Shown piece by piece: positions 23,046 through 33,360 of a stretch of DNA of 64,000 nucleotides. The DNA comes from Helicoverpa zea (Eukaryota; Arthropoda; Insecta; Lepidoptera; Noctuidae). The DNA lies in assembly GCF_022581195.2 (NCBI RefSeq), contig NC_061469.1, positions 1,240,001 through 1,304,000 on the forward strand, read 5' to 3'. The translations under genes were made by a program, and so were the position numbers. Below the pieces are notes generated by a model. The model was given only the letters and a program-made list of their open reading frames with translations, was not told the origin of the DNA and ran no database searches. How positions within the stretch are numbered: the stretch's first letter is position 1; each line of letters begins with the position of its first letter.

Positions 23046-23180
23046 ATGACGGCTGACAGAGAAGAATGGAAGCGGCAAACTTATTGCGCTGATCCCAAAT
23101 TACTCTCTCTCGGGGACAGGGTACAAAGAAGATCACCAATTAACTTCCTCTATTACTGTGTAGAAAGAAAATATAAATAA
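23046..23180 (+). pseudogene. LINE reverse-transcriptase C-terminal fragment
   Basis: A short frame of 44 codons preceded in frame by VDVS. The text MTADREEWKRQTYCADPK resembles the extreme C-terminus of endonuclease/reverse transcriptase ORFs in insect RTE-like LINEs, where an ADR.xW..xT..ADP motif is usual. Only this end is left. It is not a host gene. Confidence 0.45.
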
Positions 23181-23369
23181 GACTTGCTTCATCCGCGTCC
23201 TTGAACCATATAGGTATAAAGTTCCTCTATTAATGAATGGGCTATCTTACACTGAAAGCATTTTTCAAATTGGACCCGGAGGTAGTTCTTGAGCTTAACA
23301 CGTTCAAAGAAATTATTTTCAGCTTTATAATAAGTGTAAATAAAAAGAAGTACATGGTACATATCTCTG

Positions 23370-23664
23370 GTGGCCTAGTGGGTAAAGAACCAACCTCTCG
23401 AATATGAGGGTGTAAGTTCGATTCCAGGTCAGGCAAATACCAATGCAACTTTTCTAAGTTTGTATGTACTCTCTAAGTATATCTTGGACACCAATGGCTG
23501 ATAAAAAGGTGAAGGAAAACATCTTGAGGAAACCTGGACTATAAAGTCTGAAATCACCAACCCGCATTAAGCAAGCGTGGTGATTAACGCTCAAACTATC
23601 TCCGTGTGGGAGGAGGCCTGTGCCCAGCAGTGGGTCGATACAAAAGGCTGTAACAAACTAACAA
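23370..23664 (+). mobile_element. Full-length tRNA-headed SINE
   Basis: Starts GTGGCCTAGTGGGTAAAG (A box), then GTTCGATTCCAGG (B box), a middle with GTATGTACTCTCTAAGTATA, and the tail GCCTGTGCCCAGCAGTGGGT. The perfect 11-bp duplication ACATATCTCTG lies at 23359-23369 and 23665-23675. It is the most complete SINE in the window. The internal polymerase III promoter text is intact. Confidence 0.88.
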
Positions 23665-23675
23665 ACATATCTCTG

Positions 23676-26527
23676 CACTAACCTTTATAAATACATAGCT
23701 GCTATTTTCATATCAAGCTAAGACTCCATTTGTGATCTCTTTAAGCGAGTTTTTACTAAACGTTCTCGCAATATCCGCTGTGAAGCAATTAAGTAGCTTT
23801 GTCGCTGTGAAGGCGCCAGCTACGTCGCTATCTCAGGATATTAACGGCTTGACATGTGACAAATGAGCGATTTGTAAGCTGTATGGGGGGGAATTGGTAT
23901 TGGATCATTTGTGGGACTTGCTGTCTAATTAGGTGCGATTTCTTTAACTATTTTTTTTAGTAAAAAGTAGAAAACAATCATATATTTTCGGAAATTCGAC
24001 TCGATCATCTACGTCCCATGAAACTAGTCCGCACACCCAGACAAAAACATTATAAGCCTTTCTCGGTAGATAAAGCTATAAACTTACATATAGTTCAAGC
24101 AAAGAAAAAGCTCCTCAGCTTTATAATATTAGTAGAGATAAGATGATAAAAAAACAAACTCATTAACAAGACAGTTCGCGATTCTCTACTAACATAACAA
24201 TGTACCAAATAATTTAGTATACCTATTAACTTCTGTAAGTTATAATGATCTCGCTATAGTTTGTCAACTGTTTCAGTCATAATTATCTTAACAACACATT
24301 AAGAGCCCCAACACACTGCAGCGAAATAAATAGTTTATTTTGAAGGTTATGGTCAATCCGATCTAACATTTTAGTCGGGCTGATACTAGCCGGATGCCTG
24401 ATCGTTGTAATGTGCGATATTTTACAATCTGCAAGAAGTCTCAGCCCACTTCTGCAATACAAAGCTTTATTATAACCAAGAGGTCGCTAACCAATATACA
24501 ATTTTGTCCTAAACAAAAGCGCGTTATTTTCCATCTTCTAGCATTAAAACATCTAAGGCGATTAAATGCAGAAATTATCCTAATTCTCTTCGTCTCCGGC
24601 CACCGCTCATCTGCATTTAAATTATGGATTTAAATAAAACTGCTAGTAAAAACGACGGACGGGAAGAAAATGCTAAGATTAGTATGGCTAAGTGGCTAAT
24701 GGTTCCGTACAATGTTGGTGCTACCATTGTAAAAGTCGGCAGTTGCAGTCGGCAGCTAGCATTCAAAACGTATGTTAAAGCTCAATCCTTCTTTGTGTGA
24801 GAGGGACTGTGTCCAGTAGTGGGACGATTATAAAAAGGTGATGATGACGATGATGGAGACCCATTGTAAAAGGTGCTCCTAATGCCTTTCTAGGTACACC
24901 TCATTCATCATCTGCCTTTCATTTAAGGATTTCCAATTACGGTGAAACTCTTTTTGCCAGCTCAGAAGCTAGCCATTTTTATAGGCTAATTCCCTCCTGA
25001 AACCTGAACCCTACAGCGAAACAATAAAAAAAGACGATGGACCAAAAACTAAGATGCAGTAATGGTATAAATCTTTAAAAGGGGGAACCAATTGAGTATT
25101 TTTGGAGCTCTTGAGAATATATCCCCATCTCTCAAGGACCCCTAAAAAGTGTGTATAAATAAAATAAACGCGGAGTGTTCCAATCCTGTTTATGGGGTAC
25201 TAACCAAAATCCCGACACGTGGTCTTTATTCATAGCTAGCTGTGCCTCGCGGTTTCACCCTACTTTCCCTACCTAACCTATCTTTCAGTTGCTTTGCTAT
25301 CAGAGATATAATTTTGACAACAACAACGGTATATAGGATATGGAAATCTGCAGCTACATTATTATTGTAATTTTCATTCAATTTTTTAAATTCCTTTAGT
25401 TATGTATGTTATGTTAAGTTATTGAATCCTGAATATAGGTAATATTAATTAAGCTTAATCTTAACTTATAAATACTTTTATAAGTTTGTACGTTGGTAAT
25501 GTAAAAACTGTTAAACTGATTGAGACATAATTTCAATTAATTTATATTTTTATATTAATTTATAATTAGTTTGTAAAAATTACTTTTGCATTAGACGCTT
25601 GAAACTGTTTGATATTATAGGTACCGAAAAACTGTTGTTTATTTCAAACAAACAGACAAGACACCAAATTCCTCAGCTTTACACATCAATATTTATATAC
25701 CTACGTAATTATATAACTGAATACTTTATCCATTGTTTATCTCGAGTTGATCCTTACGTATTGCCTATTGGGAAGATAGGTATTTAGAGTTTTATGTACT
25801 TTTCCCGATGGTATTTGCTTAATGTGTATTTATTGGCAGATTTGGAAAGAGATTTTATTTGATTTAGATCACATTTAGGAGAGAATTTGTTATTTGAAGA
25901 AGTAATTTTCACTTAGTATTTTGAGTATTTTACGATGTATAAATAGACACCTTCCTATTCGTACGGCGTGTCGTCTGGTAACATCTATATCGGTTTACCC
26001 CTTATGCGAATCAAAAAAATTAAAAAGGAAATAATTGTCCATTTATAAATAAATGTCCATAAAAAGTTCTAAGGCCAGTTAAAGCGCTCCAACACAAAAC
26101 TTGCGACACGATTTTGTGAGGCAAACCATGTTGTGTGGAAGCCCTTATAGTTCATACAAGTATTTTTTGTAATAAATCTTTTTAAAATTAAAATGTACAC
26201 TTCGCTCTCATTTAATAGTTCTACACTGTTTTTCCCAGTCAAAAAGAAAAAAAAATACTGAACTACTATAAGAACATAACCACCCGATATTCCATTACAT
26301 ATAATCCTTTATGACCTTAACAATAACTATCGTATCCAAAGGTTACAACTAGATAAGAAACTAATAGTTATAGTTTAATTAGCCGACCGCTACCATTGTT
26401 ATGCTCACTATCATCACAATCTATGAAGAGAAATTCGCTTTCTTTCAGCACAGATGCTTGTTTTACTGGATGTGTCCTGTGTGTGTTTTATCTTGATTTC
26501 TGACACTTACGCGAATATCAGACATTC
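23676..26527. other. Intergenic DNA, no recognised gene
   Basis: Contains a Helitron-like piece near 24000-24137, a MITE scrap near 24361-24416, a SINE tail with (GATGAT)n near 24770-24860, an 11-bp inverted pair TTAAATGCAGA/TCTGCATTTAA (24562-24621), and a Helitron-end scrap near 25237. A frame of 79 codons at 24394-24633 has no recognisable content. Confidence 0.5.
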
Positions 26528-26648
26528 AAATAAAACTAGTTTTACGGATTTTATCACGGGTACAGTATAGATGCTGTAAGGGATCCGAAACCTCGGCATT
26601 AAATAATATTAATATAACCGCGAAAATCCATAAAAAGTAGTTTTATTT
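26528..26648. mobile_element. Short MITE
   Basis: Inverted ends AAATAAAACTAGTTTTACGG and its near complement enclose about 60 bp with GGATCCGAAAC. A second copy lies at about 48057-48168, in intron 3 of the secreted-protein gene. Confidence 0.6.
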
Positions 26649-27049
26649 AGCTGTCCTTTTTAGTCTGTGAAAAAAACTACTATGTAGCTTTATTTTCACT
26701 TTACAATACTTCTACTTTCATTTTTTTTTTGGGAAATAATAAGTGTAGCCACAAAATTATTTATTGGACACATCATTAAACTTCTAATTTTATAACTAAG
26801 CAACGAGGAAATGACATAGCCTCTAATAAACTAATTCGTCTTTTTTACAACGCCATCTACTAGAAAGCTTCAATAAAAGATCATCAATTATTGTAACTTG
26901 TCCTTCTTATTTATACACTAGCTTTCCGCCCGCGGCTTCGCCCGCGTGGAATTCGGTTATATTGCGGTATAAATCACAACTATGAGAAAACTTCTCATTC
27001 CCACGGAAAAATCTAAGAAGCGCGATGTAACGCTGGATACGATTAGTTG

Positions 27050-27442
27050 TTAAACCAAAACTGAATGGTACACTATATTATACGTTTTCCCTTGTGGAGC
27101 AAAAACATGCAGATTTTGGGCACTGGAAACCCGGGAACACGCTACATAGAGCTGACCATGCGAAAAACAATGTTTTTCTAAGTGTACTCCAGCAACCCTT
27201 AGAGTTTGGCCTTGTACTTTATTAATGGTCATTGCAAATGAAACCCTTATAGGAAATTGTAGTCTTTTAAATTGAAATGGGAGGTCTGTTGGAATAATCG
27301 GAATCCGAGGAATGAGTACACTTTCACCCTTTGCTGCGCCAGTTAAAATAGTGGCTGTAATAATGTTCCGCCCAAGCTGAGTGACACGCAGCCTGGTACC
27401 ATTACACAGTCTAGGGGCATCGAGATTACGCATGAGCATCAC
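27050..27442 (-). pseudogene. Helitron PIF1-like helicase, C-terminal fragment
   Basis: A 130-residue frame of the C-terminal part of a Helitron Rep-helicase. Near residues 73-81 is INKVQGQTL and near residues 93-107 FSHGQLYVACSRVSS, the last motifs of PIF1-type superfamily 1 helicases. In that family they couple ATP hydrolysis to DNA unwinding. The Walker A/B half is missing and no initiator domain is present, so it cannot mobilise DNA by itself. No stop interrupts it, which points to a recent loss of the rest. Confidence 0.88.
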
Positions 27443-27656
27443 CGGAACACCTACTTTTAGTTTTAATTTATTCTATTTATTATTATTATGAGGATTCATT
27501 ATCGTATCATTTAGCTTCTAAATTTATATGTTCATATTCGTTTGCAATATATAAGTAGATGTAAAAAAAAACAGTTTAGACGATTAAACAAATTGTACAT
27601 CATCCCTCGGGAATTCCTCATTTTCGGAGATTCATTATCGTATCATTTAGCTTCTA

Positions 27657-28293
27657 AAGGACAATGGGCGATTCCGGTCCAAATGTCCACCACGAACGAG
27701 ACCTACATGGCTAGATAGCCCGTTAAATATAGAACATTTTTTGTTATGAAAGTAAAAAAAAATATAGTGCCAGAAAAAAGTTATAGCAAAATCAAATAAA
27801 ATATTTTATAGATTTTTTCAATTTCATTTTTTCAATTACTTTCCGTGATGTTCGATTTTCGTACCTTCTGTTACTTCTGACAAAATAGAATTGTTCATTA
27901 TTAGAGAGAAGACACCACCAGTAACATCGAACTTTCTTAGATCCAGGAACAGCTGAGTATATTCAAGCACTTCTGGCGCCTCAATTGGTTAGTGATTCGT
28001 ACATCCATCGGGCAAACAAATATGGGCTGTTTATATTCAAATGTGTCTTACTCATCTTAGTTTTAGATAAAGTGCGGAAATGGAAGTGGAATAAAATAAA
28101 AAATAATAATGATAACATACAAAAACTACCGAAAATTAAGAATACATTTTTGGCTATAACTTTTTTTTGGCATTGTTTTTTTTTTACTTTCTTAGTAAAA
28201 GTTACTCTAAATTAAGTGGACTATTTAATTATATAGGTCTCTTTCGTGGTGGACATTTGGACCAAACTTCATACATTCTTGCCCAATCTCCTT
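27657..28293. mobile_element. Fold-back element nested in the Helitron, TA target
   Basis: Inverted ends AAGGACAATGGGC and GCCCAATCTCCTT lie between TA dinucleotides (27655-27656, 28294-28295). The arms continue as GGTCCAAATGTCCACCACGA and its complement. They extend inward through A-rich and T-rich text that also pairs imperfectly (GTTATAGC and GCTATAAC). It has no transposase. The 76-codon frame inside (27985-28215) comes from the T-rich arm. Confidence 0.8.
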
Positions 28294-28734
28294 TACATGT
28301 TTATATTCGTTTGCAATATATTACCTTGTTTTAAACGACACACAGCGCCATCTACAATCCATCCATCAAGCAAACAATATTTTTGTTTTCCCTCGGGAAT
28401 ATCTATTTTTTTTTCGGGATAAAAAGTACCCTATTATTTAATCCGGACTTCTAACTTTACGTCTGCAAAATTTCAAAGCAATCGGTTCAGTAGTTACGGC
28501 GTGAAAGCGGAACAAACAAACAAACAAACAAACAAACTCACTTTCCGATTTATAATATTAGTAAGGATTGTCATCTACTTTACTAACTCGGCCTCATTTT
28601 TCCAAAAACGAGCCAAGAAAAACGAGATCAACGTTTTTTTTGGTTCGTTTTTTTTTTTTTGATGGTAGAATTTAATTTGGATTAATTTTATTTAGCATAT
28701 TGCCATTTATAATCTTCAATTAAAAAACATTGTA

Positions 28735-29048
28735 TTAAAAATTGAAGTTAGTGACGAAAACGAATCGCTGCAAAACCGACTCCACGTAGTCTTGTCTGCC
28801 CTACCCCTAGAGTGCAATTCAAAACCGCGTAGGCGCGGAGGGGCGAGGCGGCCTGCGAGCTGAGGCGCAGGTAATTTCAGCGCTCGCCGCCGCGGCTGAG
28901 GCTGGCCCGGCCCGCCGGCCAGCAAGCCGAAGCTGCGGTGGTGAGCGTGAAAACCATCTGCGACGATAAGCTCGCATGGGACCGCCGGAGCCCCGCAGCG
29001 CCGGAGCCGTGACAGAAGCCATGCTTGTTGCATGTTGCATGCTTACTT
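28735..29048 (-). repeat. GC-rich dispersed repeat, copy 1
   Basis: Related in opposite orientation to 52,440-52,640: CTACGTGGAGTCGGTTTTGC, CACTCTAGGGGTAGGGCAGA and CATGGCTTCTGTCACGGCTC are shared. This copy has about 120 bp more in the middle, very GC-rich. Overlapping open frames on the minus strand result from its composition. The function is unknown. Being dispersed argues for a mobile or mobilised unit. Confidence 0.75.
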
Positions 29049-29800
29049 CCATGCTGGGTCAATTAATATGGGATGTGTTATATTTTAAACAAAAAACGCA
29101 GTAGGTACGAGTTAAAAAATTAGAAGCTAAATAAATATTTTTATGACGTCACTTAATAGTATTTAAGAAGTTTACTGTTAGAATGCATGCTACAAATTTA
29201 GATGCAAAAAAATAACCATCATGCTGAGTTGTATTTAGAGTGGAAGATAACTCGTGGCTAAGATAGTATTATTTAGATGCTCGACGCTTTATTAATTGTG
29301 GCTGACTTAGTAATTTAGAAGGCAACATACATTTTTGGGGGCGAATTTAAAAAGAAGCCTGTTTAATTAGCACCCATTTTTTTTAATTGTGTCTGTTCCT
29401 CCATCATGCTTTAATGGCTGAACGAAATAAACTGAAATACATATATGTACAAAAGTCTTTAACTGGCGATTGCACGAATTACAAACCGCAACGTTGATTT
29501 TCAGCTGTAGGCAATGAGTATAATAATAAAATATTATGCTTATTACGAAATATTGCACCAATACCTTCGTTATTTTCGAAGAAATTACTTTCGACGTGCT
29601 CTTACAAAACGTGAAGATGAAGTGTTTTTCATCATTTATTTTGGCAAAATCATAAATTAATCGTTAAAATAATAATGAACTCGTTAAAAACATATATATT
29701 TCCTTGAAAAAATATGCATTTTATTTTAATCCGTATCAAACATTTTTACAAATTGCCATATCCAGTACATCCCACACCACATCTTTGTAATCCACCCCAC
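29049..29800. other. Intergenic DNA
   Basis: No repeat or gene that I can name. A CRE-type TGACGTCA lies at 29144. Confidence 0.45.
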
Positions 29801-29983
29801 TACGCCGGCCATACAATACTACGCCGTCCATATAATACGCAATTCAATAGAACAGTACGCGGCCCATAAATAAGGCGATGGACACATCCAATCTTACCGC
29901 AAGGACTGGCCCACTCGTCTTCTGGAACGACGCCAGTGAAATACAGCCTTATTCGTGGCCCTTTCCGCGTATCTATTGAATCT
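29801..29983. other. Structured hairpin block with short tandem repeats
   Basis: Arms of about 36 bp (29841-29876 and 29946-29983) pair with few interruptions: TTCAATAG, TACGCGG, GGCC and AATAAGGC all have partners. Inside the loop CTGGC/GCCAG and TCGT/ACGA nest as further stems. Upstream, TACGCCGGCCATACAATAC is repeated with two changes, and a third partial unit forms part of the left arm. It could be a fold-back element or a structured RNA. No target duplication is obvious. Confidence 0.6.
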
Positions 29984-32344
29984 TACAATTGTTTGTTTTT
30001 TGGCCCTTTTTTTTGGGAGAAATCGAAATTTTATTTGGTTGGGTTATATTTATTTGGAGGTTCAGGTAATTTTTTAGTAAATCTTTGATAGTTTTTTGTA
30101 AGTGTAAGAAAAGTTGTAAGTGCAAAAAGCACGTATATCCAAATAAAATCTAATGATTTATTAAAGTAAAATATTCGTAGAACAAATGTACCGAAAAGTG
30201 AGGGAATAGAGAGTGCACCTTAGTCTGTGCAAATCTCCTTCGAGTGAACAGTCGCCGTAGCCGTATACCATTAATAATAATGTCATCCTGGGCCATCGTC
30301 ACTGGAAATTAATGAAAAGACAATTATATTCCTACAAAAACGTCTGCCTATCTGTCAATCTAACCAAAAAGTTCATCACAAAAAATCCACTACGAACCTC
30401 CTTAGTGAGAATCAAATTTCGAACAGTAAGAAAAAAAAAATCTAATCTGTCTCTATTGGCAGCAGTTGTTTCAATCTTGCCTGCCCGTGGAATACGATTT
30501 ACATTGAAATGCGGGCTCTTGGCCGAAGATCTCGTAAAATTTGCTCCGCGACTCCTCCCTAAGAAATCAAGGGACGTTTGAGGGCTTTTCCAATCAGAAT
30601 TCAAACTTCAATGTAATAATACGAAGGATTTTGGAGATTTTCAATATCAATACTCAGGGTCTTTCGTGCGGTGTTCGGTAAGTCAGGGTGGAAATCATTT
30701 TGAATTGAAAAAGCTGGTGCTTACATTATTTTGAGTTATTTTTGCTGAAATTCATAGATAAAAAAATCTAAATAAGCATGAGCCCCCTTGTCAGAAATGT
30801 CTCATTAACTAATTTTGTGCTTCTAACAATACTTAAGGCTGTCAGTTTTTTGAATCCTAAAGACAATATCTGACAGACTGAAAAAAAACTGAGTATTTTA
30901 AAGTTTTTCCATGATATTTATTAATGTCTAAACCAAATTAAATATGATATTACCAAAAATAGAGAAAAATTCTGCAGATTTTCACATCTTTTTTTACAAC
31001 ATGTTCATCAACACTACACATTACCATAAACAAATCAACTTCATCTTACCATAAACAACTTCTACTACTAGGTACACTATAACATTATTATTCAGTGATT
31101 GTTTCCAAAAGCGAGTTAATGTGCGAGTTCGGTTTAATTAAACCGGACATGGGGTGGGCCGGCCCGGCGACTGGCGACGGACCGGACCGGACCAATGTTT
31201 GCTATCTGCCTCACCGAATACGTTTCATTTATGAAGGTGTACTTTCATATTATGTTTAAGTTTCGTGAGAGTACTGTTTAATGATGGTAGACTACTGAAT
31301 TTTGTTTGAAAGTTTATATTTGTATTTATCTGGCGAGCACATTCATTTTGAAAATGAAATAAAGTCTATCACTACGTGTTGAAAAATGCTTGGAAAATAT
31401 GTAAATGTATAGCGGCTTGCCCTGACCCTGCCGTTTTTATTTTTCCTAAATCACTCAATCCTGTGAAAACTTTATGAAAATACGATCAGTGAGCTATGAG
31501 TTTATCGCGTTCCAACAGAATGATCGTTATCAATACATAGCATAATATTTACTTTTTGTTTACCAAAATAATTTTAAACAAAAACTTTGTACAACATAAA
31601 TGTATAATAAGAAACAATTATCAACCATTATTACTGACAATGTCTGGTTATTAGCAGTGACAAAACGTAGACTAACGTCGTGGCTTGTTACGGAAAATAA
31701 AACGCTATTTTGTGCTCAAAACATTGTTTTTCTTTGCAACTGTTAAATGAAACAGTTACTGAAGGAAACGTTCAACTTTACTGTTAGGCTGCGTACACAT
31801 GAGCGGGTTACTATATCGTTTAGTTAGAAGTTACAACTTTATTGTGGTCGTGACGTCGTTATTTTTTAGACAAGTACACAATAGTTTTTTAAGTAAGGTT
31901 TTTTGGGAAATAGTCTGAAACATTTTAATTTTGTTCGAACACAAAGGAAAACGATTTTTGAAAATTATATCATCACTGTACAATTTTCTAATATCAAAAA
32001 TACCATGTCACGTATCATGATTTTATTTCTAGCTCAACACATTGTAACGTTACACGTTAATGTCAACGTTTAAAATTACTTGCCTTTTGTTTTTAATCAA
32101 AAGATTAATGCAAGGTGGGTAGAAAAAAAGAAATAAATAAATGTAATGTCTACCTACGGTTACGTTTAGAAACGCGTACAATTATTTGTTTAGTTAATTA
32201 AGTATTATTTATTTCTTTTACTAAACTGATTAACGTATTTTCAAATTTATATTTACTATAATAACTATAACAACTCTAGAAATAAAAAATTGTAACTTAG
32301 TTTAAAACTTAAAAAGAAACAGTGCGTAGTCATTATCTGTATCG
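29984..32344. other. Intergenic DNA, no recognised repeats
   Basis: Two long stretches (30,200-30,700 and 31,080-31,260) have balanced composition and no resemblance to the window's repeats. The 89- and 90-codon frames at 30,312-30,604 face each other on opposite strands over the same bases, so at most one could be real. Neither looks like a known protein. Conserved non-coding DNA is possible but cannot be judged from one sequence. Confidence 0.4.
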
Positions 32345-33360
32345 GTGCAACGGCAAGTTGAGCCAAATTGGACTTCACGTCATTGTGATATGGTTTCGAT
32401 TCTTTTACCTGGACTGCTGTACCAATGCAAATCGGATTCGTGCGCTACTCATTCACGGACGTGTTCCGTGAGTTTGGTTCGTTGCTTTAGCGAACCGACC
32501 ACTTTTAAAATATCATCACGGAAGACACGTTCACGCGCTCCTTACAAGTACTCACTTTTGCCAGTCCTTAGTGCGTGACGTTAATCGTGGTCTTAACGTA
32601 TTTTTTTAGACGGTTTTATTTTATAATTTTGAGAACATATTTTTCAAATTTCGTTTAACTTATTCTCTTGTAGAATCAGTGCATCTCCCCGTATTGGGTA
32701 AGTGTTGAACAATTCGTGTAATTGCTACCACCCACCTATTGGGTGACCGTTGGCAAATGACTTGCAGATTTCATCTTTTCTTGCTTTTCACATTTGTAGC
32801 ATCATTCGTAGCCTTTTTCATCATCATAAGCAGTCAGGTTATTCTTATCATTTACTTATCCCTGTATCTTATTTTTTTATACGTTTTATACATTTTATAT
32901 AAAATTCCATTTCAGCTGTTCTCTGTAAACTCCGATTCTGACTGTGAATTTGCACACATTCGCCTTAAGCGCACTAAGCTTCTGCTTCCTGCTTCCGCGG
33001 CAAACACAGTCAAAGGAGGACAATCAGAAATGGATATTTATTTGAATGGACGTGAATTCCAGGGTCCAAAGTTCGGGTTCAAAGTTCGGCTTAAACTCCG
33101 GGCCACGGCTGATCCGTTGGCCGAACGTCGACAGGCACCGAGAGGCACCGTGCACCGATTACCCTCTACCAGACTGCATCACCATCTGCGGGTCGTCCAC
33201 CCTGAAGCGCCTCCTCGGCTGAGCGTCATCAACGGACATCTCTCCACGTGAAGCCAGGACAGTGCTAGCGCGCTTTACCTCCATATAGCAAAATTAATTT
33301 TGCTGACGGGCATTTGAATCGCGACCTTGGAAATAAATTTTTATGTTCACAATGTGGGGT
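32345..33360 (+). other. Exon-like block of unknown identity
   Basis: Islands of higher GC with gene-like punctuation: a 77-codon frame (32345-32578), a strong donor (GTATTGG/GTAAGTG near 32698), a T-rich tract with acceptor (CCATTTCAG near 32914), a 74-codon frame from ATG 33029 to TGA 33251, and AATAAA near 33333. The second frame is rich in Arg, His and Pro and resembles no family that I know. It could be an lncRNA, a decayed gene, or the terminal region of an LTR element, but no flanking repeats settle the last. A longer frame from 32739 would read through the supposed intron. Confidence 0.35.

Larger units (their letters stand above)
26918..28567 (-). mobile_element. Helitron remnant with helicase C-terminus
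   Basis: On the minus strand it starts TCCTTACTAATATTATAAAT after an A and ends GGGCGGAAAGCTAG before a T. Both Helitron termini and the A/T target are therefore intact. Its 1650 bp include a 637-bp TA-type fold-back element (27657-28293) and the end of a PIF1-like helicase frame that stops 132 bp before the 3' terminus, where Helitrons normally place it. The replication initiator and most of the helicase are gone. A 65-bp segment containing TTCATTATCGTATCATTTAG occurs twice (27489 and 27625). Confidence 0.85.

Noticed and set aside
23370..23440. tRNA-like A and B boxes suggesting a tRNA gene
   Set aside because: The text continues into a SINE body and tail with its own target duplication. 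No cloverleaf 3' half is present.
28716..29062. Three overlapping long frames on the minus strand
   Set aside because: They lie in a GC-rich dispersed repeat where stops are rare. The second copy at 52.4 kb breaks the frames.
30312..30604. 89- and 90-codon frames facing each other over the same bases
   Set aside because: Mutually exclusive frames without recognisable content. The stretch may be conserved non-coding DNA, but one sequence cannot show it.
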